The notes beneath the pieces are model-generated. The model saw nothing but the letters and a program-made list of their open reading frames with translations, did not search any database and was not told where the DNA came from. A program made the translations under genes and the position numbers. DNA of 64,000 nucleotides from JBBSJZ01 sp041739875 (GTDB taxonomy: Bacteria > Planctomycetota > Planctomycetia > Pirellulales > Pirellulaceae), in contig JBGSNA010000225.1 in assembly GCA_041739875.1 (NCBI GenBank), positions 1 to 64,000 on the forward strand, given 5' to 3'. This document shows positions 18,422 to 26,447 of this stretch, piece by piece. Positions within the stretch are counted from its first letter, which is position 1; each line of letters opens with the position of its first letter.

Positions 18422-18446
18422 GTTTCCGTTGCTTGGCGACGGAAAC
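18422..18446. terminator. Hairpin between the two 57-bp repeats
   Basis: GTTTCCGT (18422-18429) and ACGGAAAC (18439-18446) form a perfect 8-bp stem with a 9-base loop, followed by TTTGTTGG. It could end transcription from the cytochrome gene or belong to the repeat unit. Confidence 0.4.
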
Positions 18447-18539
18447 TTTGTTGGCAAAGACGACTCCGATTCGCTAGACTGATCGTTCGTGGACGCAGAT
18501 CGGAACCGCGACGAACTACGGCGATCCAACCGAGCTGTC

Positions 18540-18596
18540 GAGCGAATCTCGTTTGCTAAAACATCAACCTCTCGAGTCGGCTGATCGCTAGCCGTT
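18540..18596 (+). repeat. 57-bp imperfect direct repeat, copy 2, next to a start codon
   Basis: The second copy ends 14 bases before the ATG of the membrane protein gene; ATGC and the AGGAG ribosome binding site fill the gap. This close abutment to a reading frame resembles how cassette recombination sites sit in front of genes, but a proper attC fold could not be drawn. Confidence 0.75.
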
Positions 18597-18610
18597 ATGC
18601 AGGAGAAGCC

Positions 18611-19138
18611 ATGAATACCTACTCGACGTCCGCTGTTACAACATGTTCAGCCGATGGCGTTCTCCAAACGGCACTAGCAACATTGACAAACAATGGATTC
18701 ACAATTGTCAATCGCGAAAAGCATTCTGTCGACTTAACTGGTCCAGGTCTGAACAGCACGAAACAGAATCCCCTGCTTGGAGCGTCTGCAATACACCTTG
18801 AAATGCGAGGTCAGCAACTACACCTCGACGCGGAACTGGGTGGCGTTGATTCGATGCGACGATTTTTGATGCGATTTCCTTTCATGCTCGGACTGGGGCT
18901 TGGCTTGTTCTTTGGGGTTTTCGGTGGCGTTGCGTTTGGTCGGCAATTCGGCGTTGGATTCGGCGTACCTTGGGCACGAGGCTTGATGTGGATGCTCTTT
19001 GCCATGGGCATTGCCATGCTTCCCGTTACGCCTTGGCTGTTTCTTTCACCCATGATGTCCAATATGATTCGAACACGAACTCAGAACGCATTGACGACAC
19101 TTGTAAAGAACGCCGTCCAAATGCCCAATACTGCATAG
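18611..19138 (+). CDS. Small membrane protein of unknown function
   Basis: A 175-residue protein with a good ribosome binding site (AGGAG, 5 bases from ATG). Residues 1-70 form a soluble domain (VLQTALATLTNNGFTIVNRE, then HSVDLTGPGLNSTKQNPLLG), suggesting a small alpha/beta fold facing the cytoplasm. Two hydrophobic helices follow, about 85-110 (FPFMLGLGLGLFFGVFGGVA) and 120-145 (GLMWMLFAMGIAMLPVTPWL), and the tail is polar. I do not recognise the family. The gene lies inside the segment bounded by the duplicated 110-bp junction, so it is probably an acquired gene. Its position directly after a repeat copy supports that. Confidence 0.7.
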   Translation: MNTYSTSAVTTCSADGVLQTALATLTNNGFTIVNREKHSVDLTGPGLNSTKQNPLLGASAIHLEMRGQQLHLDAELGGVDSMRRFLMRFPFMLGLGLGLFFGVFGGVAFGRQFGVGFGVPWARGLMWMLFAMGIAMLPVTPWLFLSPMMSNMIRTRTQNALTTLVKNAVQMPNTA

Positions 19139-20026
19139 CAAAGCCATGCGCGTCGAGTACGGGATCATCGGCAATAGCCTGGGTCGATCAGAGCCACGCG
19201 AAAACAAGCGTCACCCGAAGGTTCTGAAGCTGATGATAGTGCCACGAAAACTTTTTTCATGTGGCGCTGGCGCGCTTTTTAAAACTCCGTTAATTCGCCG
19301 TGGACAACGCCATTCCACCCGGACACCTTTTCTTCATCAGTATCGGACATCTTTTTTTCGTCTCGGCTCCGCGTTTGCCTAATGAGGATCGCCGATCCAC
19401 GAATCCCAGTCGATTCGTTTTAATCGTCGTTCGTGGCAAGGCGAGGTTGACGAGAGGCAAACGCGAATGCGAGGTTCATGATGAATGAACTGAGTTGGAC
19501 ACTGCGCGGAGGTCGCCAGGATCGATTTGCGTCGCCAGTATCGCCGTCACGAATCGATTTTCGCAGTAGCGTTAGACCACGTAGATGTAAAAGCCTTCTG
19601 GCTAATGGATTCAGTTGCAACGCAAGCTTCATCGCAGCGTGAGCAATCTTCATCCTCCCGCGACTAAACTGATACGTGTCGCTGCGTTGAACCAGCCTTC
19701 TGTGCAGTTTTGGTTCTCGGCTCGGCATCGTTCACGGCTGGTGGCTGCGGCCATCTGCGTCGCTCAATTTCTTTGCAAATCCGCTGGTGCTGCTATAGAT
19801 TGAGCGAATTGAGCGTGGGGAGGCGATTGGTGCTCCTCACATTTCGAACCGTTTTGCGTGACAAAGCAATGCGTTCGTCGTGAAGGACGCCGAAGCGTGA
19901 CGCTAAGCGAAGAAAACGCCTTTGAAACCATCACTCTCAGACGTGAACTGACTTGAAACGTACTTGAGGGATAGCCATGTAGGACAGCGACCAGTGCCAA
20001 ACTCCAAATTTCAACTCCGATTCCCT
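19139..20026. other. Long stretch without a supported gene
   Basis: Nearly 890 bases with only short, non-overlapping open frames that show no recognisable domain or consistent codon bias. One imperfect inverted repeat (arms GTGGGGAG at 19815-19822 and CTCCTCAC at 19833-19840, 7 of 8 pairs) is present. The stretch looks like degraded accessory DNA between two acquired genes; small genes cannot be excluded. Confidence 0.5.
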
Positions 20027-20866
20027 ATGAAGCCCATCCTCTTTCTCGTTCTATGTCTTCTCCCAGTTCCGCTGTACGCACAGTCTTCTTATCCAGCAAC
20101 ATTTAAGGATGCCCGCGTCGAGACCTACCGAACGATCGACTCCACCGAGCTAAAGCTTTGGATCTTCGGGGAGTCGGAGCCCAACACGCCGAAACCCGCG
20201 ATTGTGTTCTTTTTCGGTGGTGGCTGGAATTCGGGATCACCGGACCAGTTCGAGAGTCAGGCACGGCATTTCGCCAAGCGTGGAATGATCGCCATCACGG
20301 CCGACTATCGCGTGAAGTCGCGGCATGGTGTGCAAGTGGCGGAATGTGTGAAAGACGCCAAGGCCGCCATCGCCTGGGTCCGGGAAAATGCCCATCGTCT
20401 CGGTATTGATCCAGACAAGATTGCCGCCTCTGGAGGTTCCGCGGGTGGTCACCTCGCAGCCAGCACCGGCACGATCAGCGGTTTCGGCAACGATGAACGT
20501 CCCAACGCCATGATCCTCTTCAACCCGGCCTGCACGCTCGCGCCAATCGCGGGCTGGCAACCATCAGGGAGAAAGGCTGATCTCAGCATCGAACGATTTG
20601 GCGTGGAGGCGCAAGTGATCTCGCCGGCTCATCACATCGGCCCGCATACGCCGCCGACCTTGATACTTCATGGCAAGAAGGACACTACGGTTCCCTACGC
20701 TTCCGTCGTTGCGTTCGAGAGTGTGATGAAGAAGGCAGAAAGACCGTGCAAACTGGTCGGCTACGACGGTGCGGGCCACGGCTTCTTCAATAACGGCGAG
20801 AATGCCTCGAAGACCCTCGCTGCAGCCGACGCTTTCCTGGTTGAACTCGGCTGGATCATAAAGTGA
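20027..20866 (+). CDS. Secreted alpha/beta-hydrolase, acetyl-esterase-like
   Basis: A 279-residue esterase. The upstream in-frame TTG at 19964 is rejected because the ATG at 20027 opens a clean signal peptide (MKPILFLVLCLLPVPLYAQ). The fold is that of carboxylesterase/BD-FAE-type hydrolases: oxyanion segment FFFGGGWNSGSPDQF, nucleophile elbow ASGGSAGGHLAAS, acid region LHGKKDTTVPY and catalytic His in GAGHGFFNNGE. All three triad residues are therefore visible. Likely substrates are acyl or acetyl esters of carbohydrates, or similar small esters, in the periplasm. By eye the gene is richer in G+C at third positions than its neighbours and it lies within the 3.64-kb inserted segment, so horizontal acquisition is likely. 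Confidence 0.9.
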   Translation: MKPILFLVLCLLPVPLYAQSSYPATFKDARVETYRTIDSTELKLWIFGESEPNTPKPAIVFFFGGGWNSGSPDQFESQARHFAKRGMIAITADYRVKSRHGVQVAECVKDAKAAIAWVRENAHRLGIDPDKIAASGGSAGGHLAASTGTISGFGNDERPNAMILFNPACTLAPIAGWQPSGRKADLSIERFGVEAQVISPAHHIGPHTPPTLILHGKKDTTVPYASVVAFESVMKKAERPCKLVGYDGAGHGFFNNGENASKTLAAADAFLVELGWIIK

Positions 20867-20941
20867 AATCTTTTCTGAGACAACAAGCCTGAACCGCGCC
20901 GGCTTCCGAAATCAATCTCCCATCAAAATATAGAACTCACG

Positions 20942-21547
20942 ATGAACACAATGAGAACCGCCAAATCCGATACTAGTTTTCGGTTTTGTTCCAGCGGGCG
21001 CATTTCCGCGCCGTCAGAACAGCGATACCCAGTCCGTTTGTCTCACTGGCTGCCGCTGCAACTAGTGGTGGCACTTGTGCTTTGCGCCGGGATCTCGTCG
21101 TCGTCGTACGCGCAGGCGGACGATCAGCAGCAGAAGCTTGAAAGCCTGTTGCGTCGCCTCCCCGCCGCCGATGCGAACAACGATGGCAAGCTGAGCCGAG
21201 AGGAGGCGAAGGTTTACAACGCAGCTCACCCGGAACTCCGGCGGAACCGGTCGACGGACGGAAAAGGCAATGAGCGCGAGGCGAAGTTGGTCGATGATGC
21301 GGTGCTCGAACTGTATGAGCCCGGCGAGTTCGAGGGTGTGAAATACCGCTTGCTCAAGCCGATCGATCTGACGAAGAATCCTGACGAGAAGTATCCGCTG
21401 ATTCTCTCGCTGCACGGCGCCGCCGGCACGGGCCATGACAACGTCCGCAACTTGAGGGAATGGAACACCGTGATGGCTCGCCCTATCACTGCTCTCCGTA
21501 CTTTCACGATGGGCGTGCTGCTACTCACCAGCCACCTCACCCAATAG
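20942..21547 (+). pseudogene. Truncated EF-hand / alpha-beta-hydrolase gene
   Basis: A 201-codon frame holding only the front part of a familiar planctomycete secreted hydrolase. After a signal region (LPLQLVVALVLCAGISSSSY) comes one EF-hand calcium loop (DANNDGKLSREE, about residue 78), then the beginning of a dienelactone-hydrolase/poly-ester-hydrolase-like domain (FEGVKYRLLKPIDLTKNPDE, YPLILSLHGAAGTGHDNVRN). Family members continue for some 200 residues with the nucleophile, acid and His. Here the similarity stops after LREWNTVMA, and an unrelated 22-residue tail runs to a stop. No catalytic serine elbow is present, so the product would be inactive. The break lies about 150 bases left of the right-hand 110-bp repeat, so the cut probably happened when the segment was inserted or rearranged. 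Confidence 0.75.
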
Positions 21548-21630
21548 AGCAATTGAGCAAAGGGTAGTTTAGGCGAAACGTTTGTTGACTTCACGGTTCC
21601 CGTCCTCTTGTTGTTACTTGCCAGCTTCAG

Positions 21631-21740
21631 CGAGGCGGCAAACAAATCGAGCGAGCACAGGTGATGACTGTTTCGAAACATGCTTGACCAAACTAGAAAT
21701 CCATTTCGATTTACGCCAAGACCTCGTGGATGACGTTTCC
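21631..21740 (+). repeat. Right copy of the 110-bp direct repeat (cytochrome 3' end remnant + real DUF1501 3' end)
   Basis: Gapless partner of 17991-18100. In the cytochrome frame it reads EAANKSSEHR-stop, a leftover of a second cytochrome 3' end. Then, at 21711, comes the true stop of the minus-strand DUF1501 gene. The 49-base spacing between the two stop codons is identical in both copies. Confidence 0.9.
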
Positions 21741-23126
21741 GGCGACGTCTGTTAGTCGGAAACTGCGGCCGTTGTGATAATAGGTGAGGCGTTTGTGATC
21801 GAGACCGAGCAGGTGCAGCAGGGTGGCATGTAAGTCGTTAACACTCACTCGATTCTCCACGGCGGCATACCCAATCTCATCCGTCTCACCGTAGCTGACT
21901 CCGCCTTTTACGCCAGCTCCCGCCATCCACTGCAAGAATCCGTTGGGGTTGTGGTCGCGACCGTTGCCGTTCTGGGACACGGGCATTCGACCAAACTCGC
22001 CGCCCCAGATCACGAGCGTTGAATCCAGCAATCCACGTGTTTCTAGATCCTCCAGCAAACCGGCGATCGGCACATCGGTTGCCTCACAATGCTCCGTGTG
22101 GTTCGCCGCCAGATTGCTGTGTGCATCCCATTCGCCGTCGCTATAGACCTGAACGAATCGCACGCCGCTTTCGACCAGCCGCCGAGCCATCAAGCACTTG
22201 GAGCCGTACGACTTCGACGCTGGATTGTTGATCCCATACATCGCGTGCGTCTGCTCGGTCTCTTTCGATAGATCAACGACATCTCGAGCCTCCGTTTGCA
22301 TCCGAAACGCTAATTCGAAAGATTGCATTCGGGCCACGAACTCAGCTTCGCCATGGTGACGTTTCAAGTGCTCATCATTGAGCTTGGCCATCAAATCGAG
22401 TTGGGCACGTTGATCCAGTTCATTCATTTCAGGCTGGCGATTCAAATTCAAGATCGGTGTTCCCTGGGAACGAAACAATGTGCCTTGGTAACTAGTCGGC
22501 AGAAACCCTGATCCCCAATTGTGCGGTCCGCCTTTCGCTCCTTTGGTATTTCCAAGAACCACGTACCCAGGCAAGTCTTGGTTCTCGGTACCGAGTCCAT
22601 AATTGATCCAAGCGCCAGCGGTTGGAAAGCCTGGCCTCGCGAGCCCGCTGTTGATTTGATAGATCGCTGGGACGTGATCATTGGACTCGCTGTAACACGA
22701 TTTGATGAACGCCATCTTGTCGACGTGCTTGGCGACATGGGTGTACTTATCACACACCGCTTGCCCACACTCGCCATACTGCTTGAACGAAAACGGTGAC
22801 TTCATCAGTGGCCCTGGATTACCATTGAATGCTTTGATGTCCGTTTTCTCACCGTCTCGGCGTGTCAGTTCTGGCTTTGGATCGAACATGTCCACAGCAC
22901 TCGGGGCGCCCTCCATGAACAACCAAATCACAGCTTTCGCTTTAGCCGGAAAGTGACCGTCATGCGGAGCCATCGGGTTGAGCGAAGCAGGTTCATCCGC
23001 CAGTAAACGCTCGCTGTTGAGTAGGTTCGTAAGAGCAAGCATCCCGGCACCGCCGCCGGCTCTCTTAAGCCACTCGCGTCGACCAACCGGCTGGACAACG
23101 CGTCCGCAAGGAAAAGGACTGTTCAT
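21711..23126 (-). CDS. DUF1501 family exported protein (module 2)
   Basis: A 471-residue DUF1501 protein with a twin-arginine-type leader (VGRREWLKRAGGGAGMLALT). Motifs: KAVIWLFMEGAPSAVDMFDP near residue 65, SCYSESNDHVPAIYQIN, KCLMARRLVESGVRFVQVYS, VIWGGEFGRMPVSQNGNGRD, WMAGAGVKGGVSYGETDEIG, LHATLLHLLGLDHKRLTYYH. It is the second gene of an operon: the PSD1-type gene ends 67 bases upstream on the same strand. It is longer and has a different N-terminus from the DUF1501 protein at 4113-5468; the two are paralogues of different subgroups (this one with the LTRRDGEK segment), not recent duplicates. It once adjoined the multihaem cytochrome gene tail to tail, as the duplicated junction shows. Confidence 0.94.
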   Translation of the reverse strand: MNSPFPCGRVVQPVGRREWLKRAGGGAGMLALTNLLNSERLLADEPASLNPMAPHDGHFPAKAKAVIWLFMEGAPSAVDMFDPKPELTRRDGEKTDIKAFNGNPGPLMKSPFSFKQYGECGQAVCDKYTHVAKHVDKMAFIKSCYSESNDHVPAIYQINSGLARPGFPTAGAWINYGLGTENQDLPGYVVLGNTKGAKGGPHNWGSGFLPTSYQGTLFRSQGTPILNLNRQPEMNELDQRAQLDLMAKLNDEHLKRHHGEAEFVARMQSFELAFRMQTEARDVVDLSKETEQTHAMYGINNPASKSYGSKCLMARRLVESGVRFVQVYSDGEWDAHSNLAANHTEHCEATDVPIAGLLEDLETRGLLDSTLVIWGGEFGRMPVSQNGNGRDHNPNGFLQWMAGAGVKGGVSYGETDEIGYAAVENRVSVNDLHATLLHLLGLDHKRLTYYHNGRSFRLTDVAGNVIHEVLA

Positions 23127-23193
23127 TATTCTTCTCGTGATAAAGCGATTCGGTAGGCTGTTTCAGCAGTCACATGCAGTGCAAGAAACCGCA

Positions 23194-26175
23194 TTAGTCA
23201 ACGTAAATGAACTCATTCAGTCCAAAGAGTGTCTGGCAATAGTCAGCGACCGCTTCAATGGGTGCTTCCAGCCTATCTCGTTCTTCCCTTGCTTCACGTT
23301 GCGCTTGGATGAACGAAATCGAGGCTTCAGTCTCGAGGTCGCTGGGACGCCGCGAAAAGGCGAGACGGAAAGAGTCTTCGACGAGCTTCATGTCGTTGTC
23401 TCCACCATCCGCGAGTAAGTGTCTCGCAAAGTCGATGGCACAATCTCTCACGAACCGATCATTCAGCATGGCCATCGCCTGTGGAGCGACCGTGGTGTTT
23501 TGTCGACGCGAACAACCGACGAGCAAATCAGGTCGATCGAAGGCTTGAAACAGCGGATACGGCACAAGACGCTTGTGAAACATGTAGACGCTTCGGCGGC
23601 GAGTGTCCGCGTTATCCGGTGCATCGCTGGGATAGTTTTCGCCCTTAATGTTTCGAGCTAAGTTCGCTTCGGGTGGAATGTACGGTTTGAAGCTCGGACC
23701 GAACGCTTGCAAATTCAGGGCGCCGGAGACTGACAACATCGCATCACGAAGCGCTTCCACTTCGAGTCGCATCGGCGTCATCTTCCACAACAACCGATTG
23801 TCGGGATCCACTTTCATCGCATCGGCGTCTTGTTGCGAATACGGCTGCCAACGTTCAGACCAACGTTTAGACCCTTGTTGGTAAACGGCACTGTTGAGGA
23901 TCATTCGGTGCAATCTCTTGAATTGCCAGCCATTTGCGACGAAATCATTCGCAAGATACTCGAGCAAATCCGGATGTGTTGGCAACTCGCCTCGAACGCC
24001 GAAGTCGTTCTCCGTTCGCACGAGGCCCTGTCCAAAGTGGTGTTGCCAAATCCGATTCACAATCACTCGAGCAAGCAACGGACCGCCGCCAAATTCAACG
24101 TCAGTGATCCATTCAGCGAGCGCACGTCGCTGGAAGGTACTGTTTACTTTCTGCGACTCGGATTTTGCCTCTGTCCAGTACTGATCGGCATCACGACCAG
24201 CACTTAACATCGATGGGAATCCCATTTTAACTTCAAGCTCGCGATCAAAAAAATCGCTTCGGCGGAACAGCCAAGTCGTACGAACGCTAGAGTCGAAATC
24301 TCGAAAAAATAGCCCATCCTCTCCATTAGGCAGCTTTCCTGATTTCCGATCACCGCTGTGGAAAACACTGAGCAGCCGATAGTACTCGCGAGCTGAGAAT
24401 GCGTCGTACTTGTGATCGTGGCAACGAGCACACCCGACTGTAATGCCGAGCATGCTCGTCCCGAGAGTCGAGATCACGTCGTCCAACTCGTTGTAGCGAT
24501 TGAACAGACGCTCTTCCTCAATGAACTTTTCATCCAGTACGGAATTTGTACCAGCAGTAAGAAATCCTGTAGCGGCCACTGCAACGGGACTATTCGGTTC
24601 ATATTCGTCGCCAGCGATTTGCCAACGCACGAACTGATCGAACGGCATATCATCGTTCAATGCGTGAATCACAAAATCGCGGTACCGAAAGGCAGTCGGT
24701 CGATCACGGTCCGATTCCTGACCGTCGCTCTCAGCGAATCGAACCAAGTCCAACCAATGCCGCGCCCATCGCTCGCCATAGTGCTGGGATGACAGTAGTT
24801 GATCCACGAGCGAACTCACGGCTTGGATTGGATCTTCACCGTAACTGGACACAAACGTATCCACTTGCTCGGGCGTCGGTGGCAATCCGATGACATCGAA
24901 ATAAATCCGACGTGCTAACGCGTTTGGCGGAAGCGGCTTCGAAACGCTGATTTTGTTCTCCACCAATTTCTCAGCAATGAAGGCGTCGATGCTCGTTCGC
25001 GACCAAACATCGCCGCCCTTGGACACTGGCATGGCAGTTTTTTTGAGTCGCTGGAACGACCAATGTTCACGGGCTTTCTCCAGTCTCGGATCCAACACGT
25101 CCACTCCCGCAGGCCAAGCGGCCCCCTGGTCGATCCAAGCACGAAGAATTCCGATCTGCTCGGCGTTCAGGGGCTCGTTGTCCTCAGGCGGCATCATTCG
25201 GTCCGGCTCAACCCCGGAAACCAAATGCACGATTGAACTGGCAAGGCTATTGCCTCGCACGAGCACTGGCCCATGTTCGCCGCCTTCCATCGCGAGTGAT
25301 TTGATTGCGAGATTCAAACTCCCTTCTTCATTTCCTGCCGAATGACATTCGAAACAGTGTGCTCTCAAGATCGGCTGGACGTCGTTGACAAAATCAACAG
25401 TTCTTGCCACGGGAGACGGCACACTCTCAGCCCACGGAGGTTCTTGGTCGGAACCTGCCTCGTAATTCTGTTTCACTTCGCCAGGCAACAGCGCACGACT
25501 GTAGATCGCGACTAAGTGCAATTCGCCTAACCACGCGCGGTCACCCGTCGCTTCGTTCGCCAAAAGCAAATGAAAGTCGTCCCAATTCGACAAATCGCCT
25601 CCGACGCTTTGGGATACGATTGCCAAGGAGTTGAGATACATCGTCGCAGTGCCGCTCAGGTCACGGGCGTAAACGATGTGGGCGAGTTCGTTCGAACACG
25701 TACCCCTCGCAGTCACAGTCGCCGGAGTGCCATTCTCGCTCGTCGCCGTGGTCCGCAAACGTGCTTCCCAAGCATTCGCGTTTTGCCCGAGCGTGATGTT
25801 GCGATGACTCGTGTCCGAAGAAAACGATACGATACGAGCGGGACCGGATTGGGTGTCGTTTGCCGGCTTGACCCACGCTTCAATCGTCAACTCCTTCGAC
25901 TGGACAATCGACTGTCGAAGTTTTTTCGCCGGACGATCTGATTTCATTAGCGTTTCGTTTCTGAGCGTCACGAAACCTTGCGACCACTGGACCATGTTCG
26001 CGTCTATGATTGCCAGGTCCAACGGTTCACCGGTTCCCGATACATCGTGAACCACATCGCCTCTCCCTTCATCGAAGGTGTACAAAACCTGTAAACCATT
26101 GGTGACGCGATTTGAATCGGACCAGGCATTCACGTGCGAAATCAACACGAACAAGCAAAACAGTGACGTGCGCAT
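23194..26175 (-). CDS. LamG + planctomycete cytochrome + DUF1549/DUF1553 protein (module 2)
   Basis: A 993-residue exported protein; the ATG at 26175 is preferred over an in-frame TTG four codons upstream because it starts the signal peptide directly (MRTSLFCLFVLISHVNAWS). Residues about 25-235 form a concanavalin/LamG-like domain (GLQVLYTFDEGRGDVVHDVS, LTIEAWVKPANDTQSGP). A planctomycete cytochrome C (PSCyt1) domain follows with CFECH near residue 273 and GNSLASSIVHLVSGVEPDRM. DUF1549 covers about 395-605 (RIYFDVIGLPPTPEQVDTFV, GCARCHDHKYDAFSAREYY). DUF1553 covers about 685-960 (RRALAEWITDVEFGGGPLLA, GCSRRQNTTVAPQAMAMLND). The haem sites and carbohydrate-binding-like domain suggest a surface or periplasmic redox protein acting on or binding a polysaccharide. 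Function is unproven. It heads the operon with the DUF1501 gene and is divergent from the DUF1592 gene. Confidence 0.94.
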   Translation of the reverse strand: MRTSLFCLFVLISHVNAWSDSNRVTNGLQVLYTFDEGRGDVVHDVSGTGEPLDLAIIDANMVQWSQGFVTLRNETLMKSDRPAKKLRQSIVQSKELTIEAWVKPANDTQSGPARIVSFSSDTSHRNITLGQNANAWEARLRTTATSENGTPATVTARGTCSNELAHIVYARDLSGTATMYLNSLAIVSQSVGGDLSNWDDFHLLLANEATGDRAWLGELHLVAIYSRALLPGEVKQNYEAGSDQEPPWAESVPSPVARTVDFVNDVQPILRAHCFECHSAGNEEGSLNLAIKSLAMEGGEHGPVLVRGNSLASSIVHLVSGVEPDRMMPPEDNEPLNAEQIGILRAWIDQGAAWPAGVDVLDPRLEKAREHWSFQRLKKTAMPVSKGGDVWSRTSIDAFIAEKLVENKISVSKPLPPNALARRIYFDVIGLPPTPEQVDTFVSSYGEDPIQAVSSLVDQLLSSQHYGERWARHWLDLVRFAESDGQESDRDRPTAFRYRDFVIHALNDDMPFDQFVRWQIAGDEYEPNSPVAVAATGFLTAGTNSVLDEKFIEEERLFNRYNELDDVISTLGTSMLGITVGCARCHDHKYDAFSAREYYRLLSVFHSGDRKSGKLPNGEDGLFFRDFDSSVRTTWLFRRSDFFDRELEVKMGFPSMLSAGRDADQYWTEAKSESQKVNSTFQRRALAEWITDVEFGGGPLLARVIVNRIWQHHFGQGLVRTENDFGVRGELPTHPDLLEYLANDFVANGWQFKRLHRMILNSAVYQQGSKRWSERWQPYSQQDADAMKVDPDNRLLWKMTPMRLEVEALRDAMLSVSGALNLQAFGPSFKPYIPPEANLARNIKGENYPSDAPDNADTRRRSVYMFHKRLVPYPLFQAFDRPDLLVGCSRRQNTTVAPQAMAMLNDRFVRDCAIDFARHLLADGGDNDMKLVEDSFRLAFSRRPSDLETEASISFIQAQREAREERDRLEAPIEAVADYCQTLFGLNEFIYVD

Positions 26176-26447
26176 AACTTTCTTCAAAAGCTCAATTCAA
26201 CGACAAGACAATCGTCCAATGAAAACCCTCGTTATCTTTACATCGCTTGAAAAATAAGTCAGGCATTCGATTAGCTTACCATCTTCGAAATGACCGGATG
26301 GAAACCTATCTTACGTTTGCGTGACTTTGCACGTGATGTTTTCTTGCGGACTGAGCCGAGGGAGCCTACCATGAAAGCCGGTTTGCCACTGCAAACACGT
26401 GACCTGCCAAGACCCCACCCCCTACTTCGATTGGCTAACGCGATACC

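Larger units (their letters stand above)
18025..18610. other. Non-coding stretch rich in repeats
   Basis: No gene is supported in these 586 bases. They hold the DUF1501 remnant, two imperfect 57-bp direct repeats and a hairpin, and end in a strong ribosome binding site (AGGAG) before the membrane protein gene. Confidence 0.6.

Noticed and set aside
18524..18600. Possible attC site (ATCCAAC ... GTTATGC) ahead of the membrane protein gene
   Set aside because: The inner arms pair only with a large asymmetric bulge and the outer arms pair poorly, so a standard attC is not supported; kept as an unexplained repeat.
19146..19728. Several short frames in the accessory insert
   Set aside because: None has a recognisable domain or plausible start signal; treated as degraded DNA.
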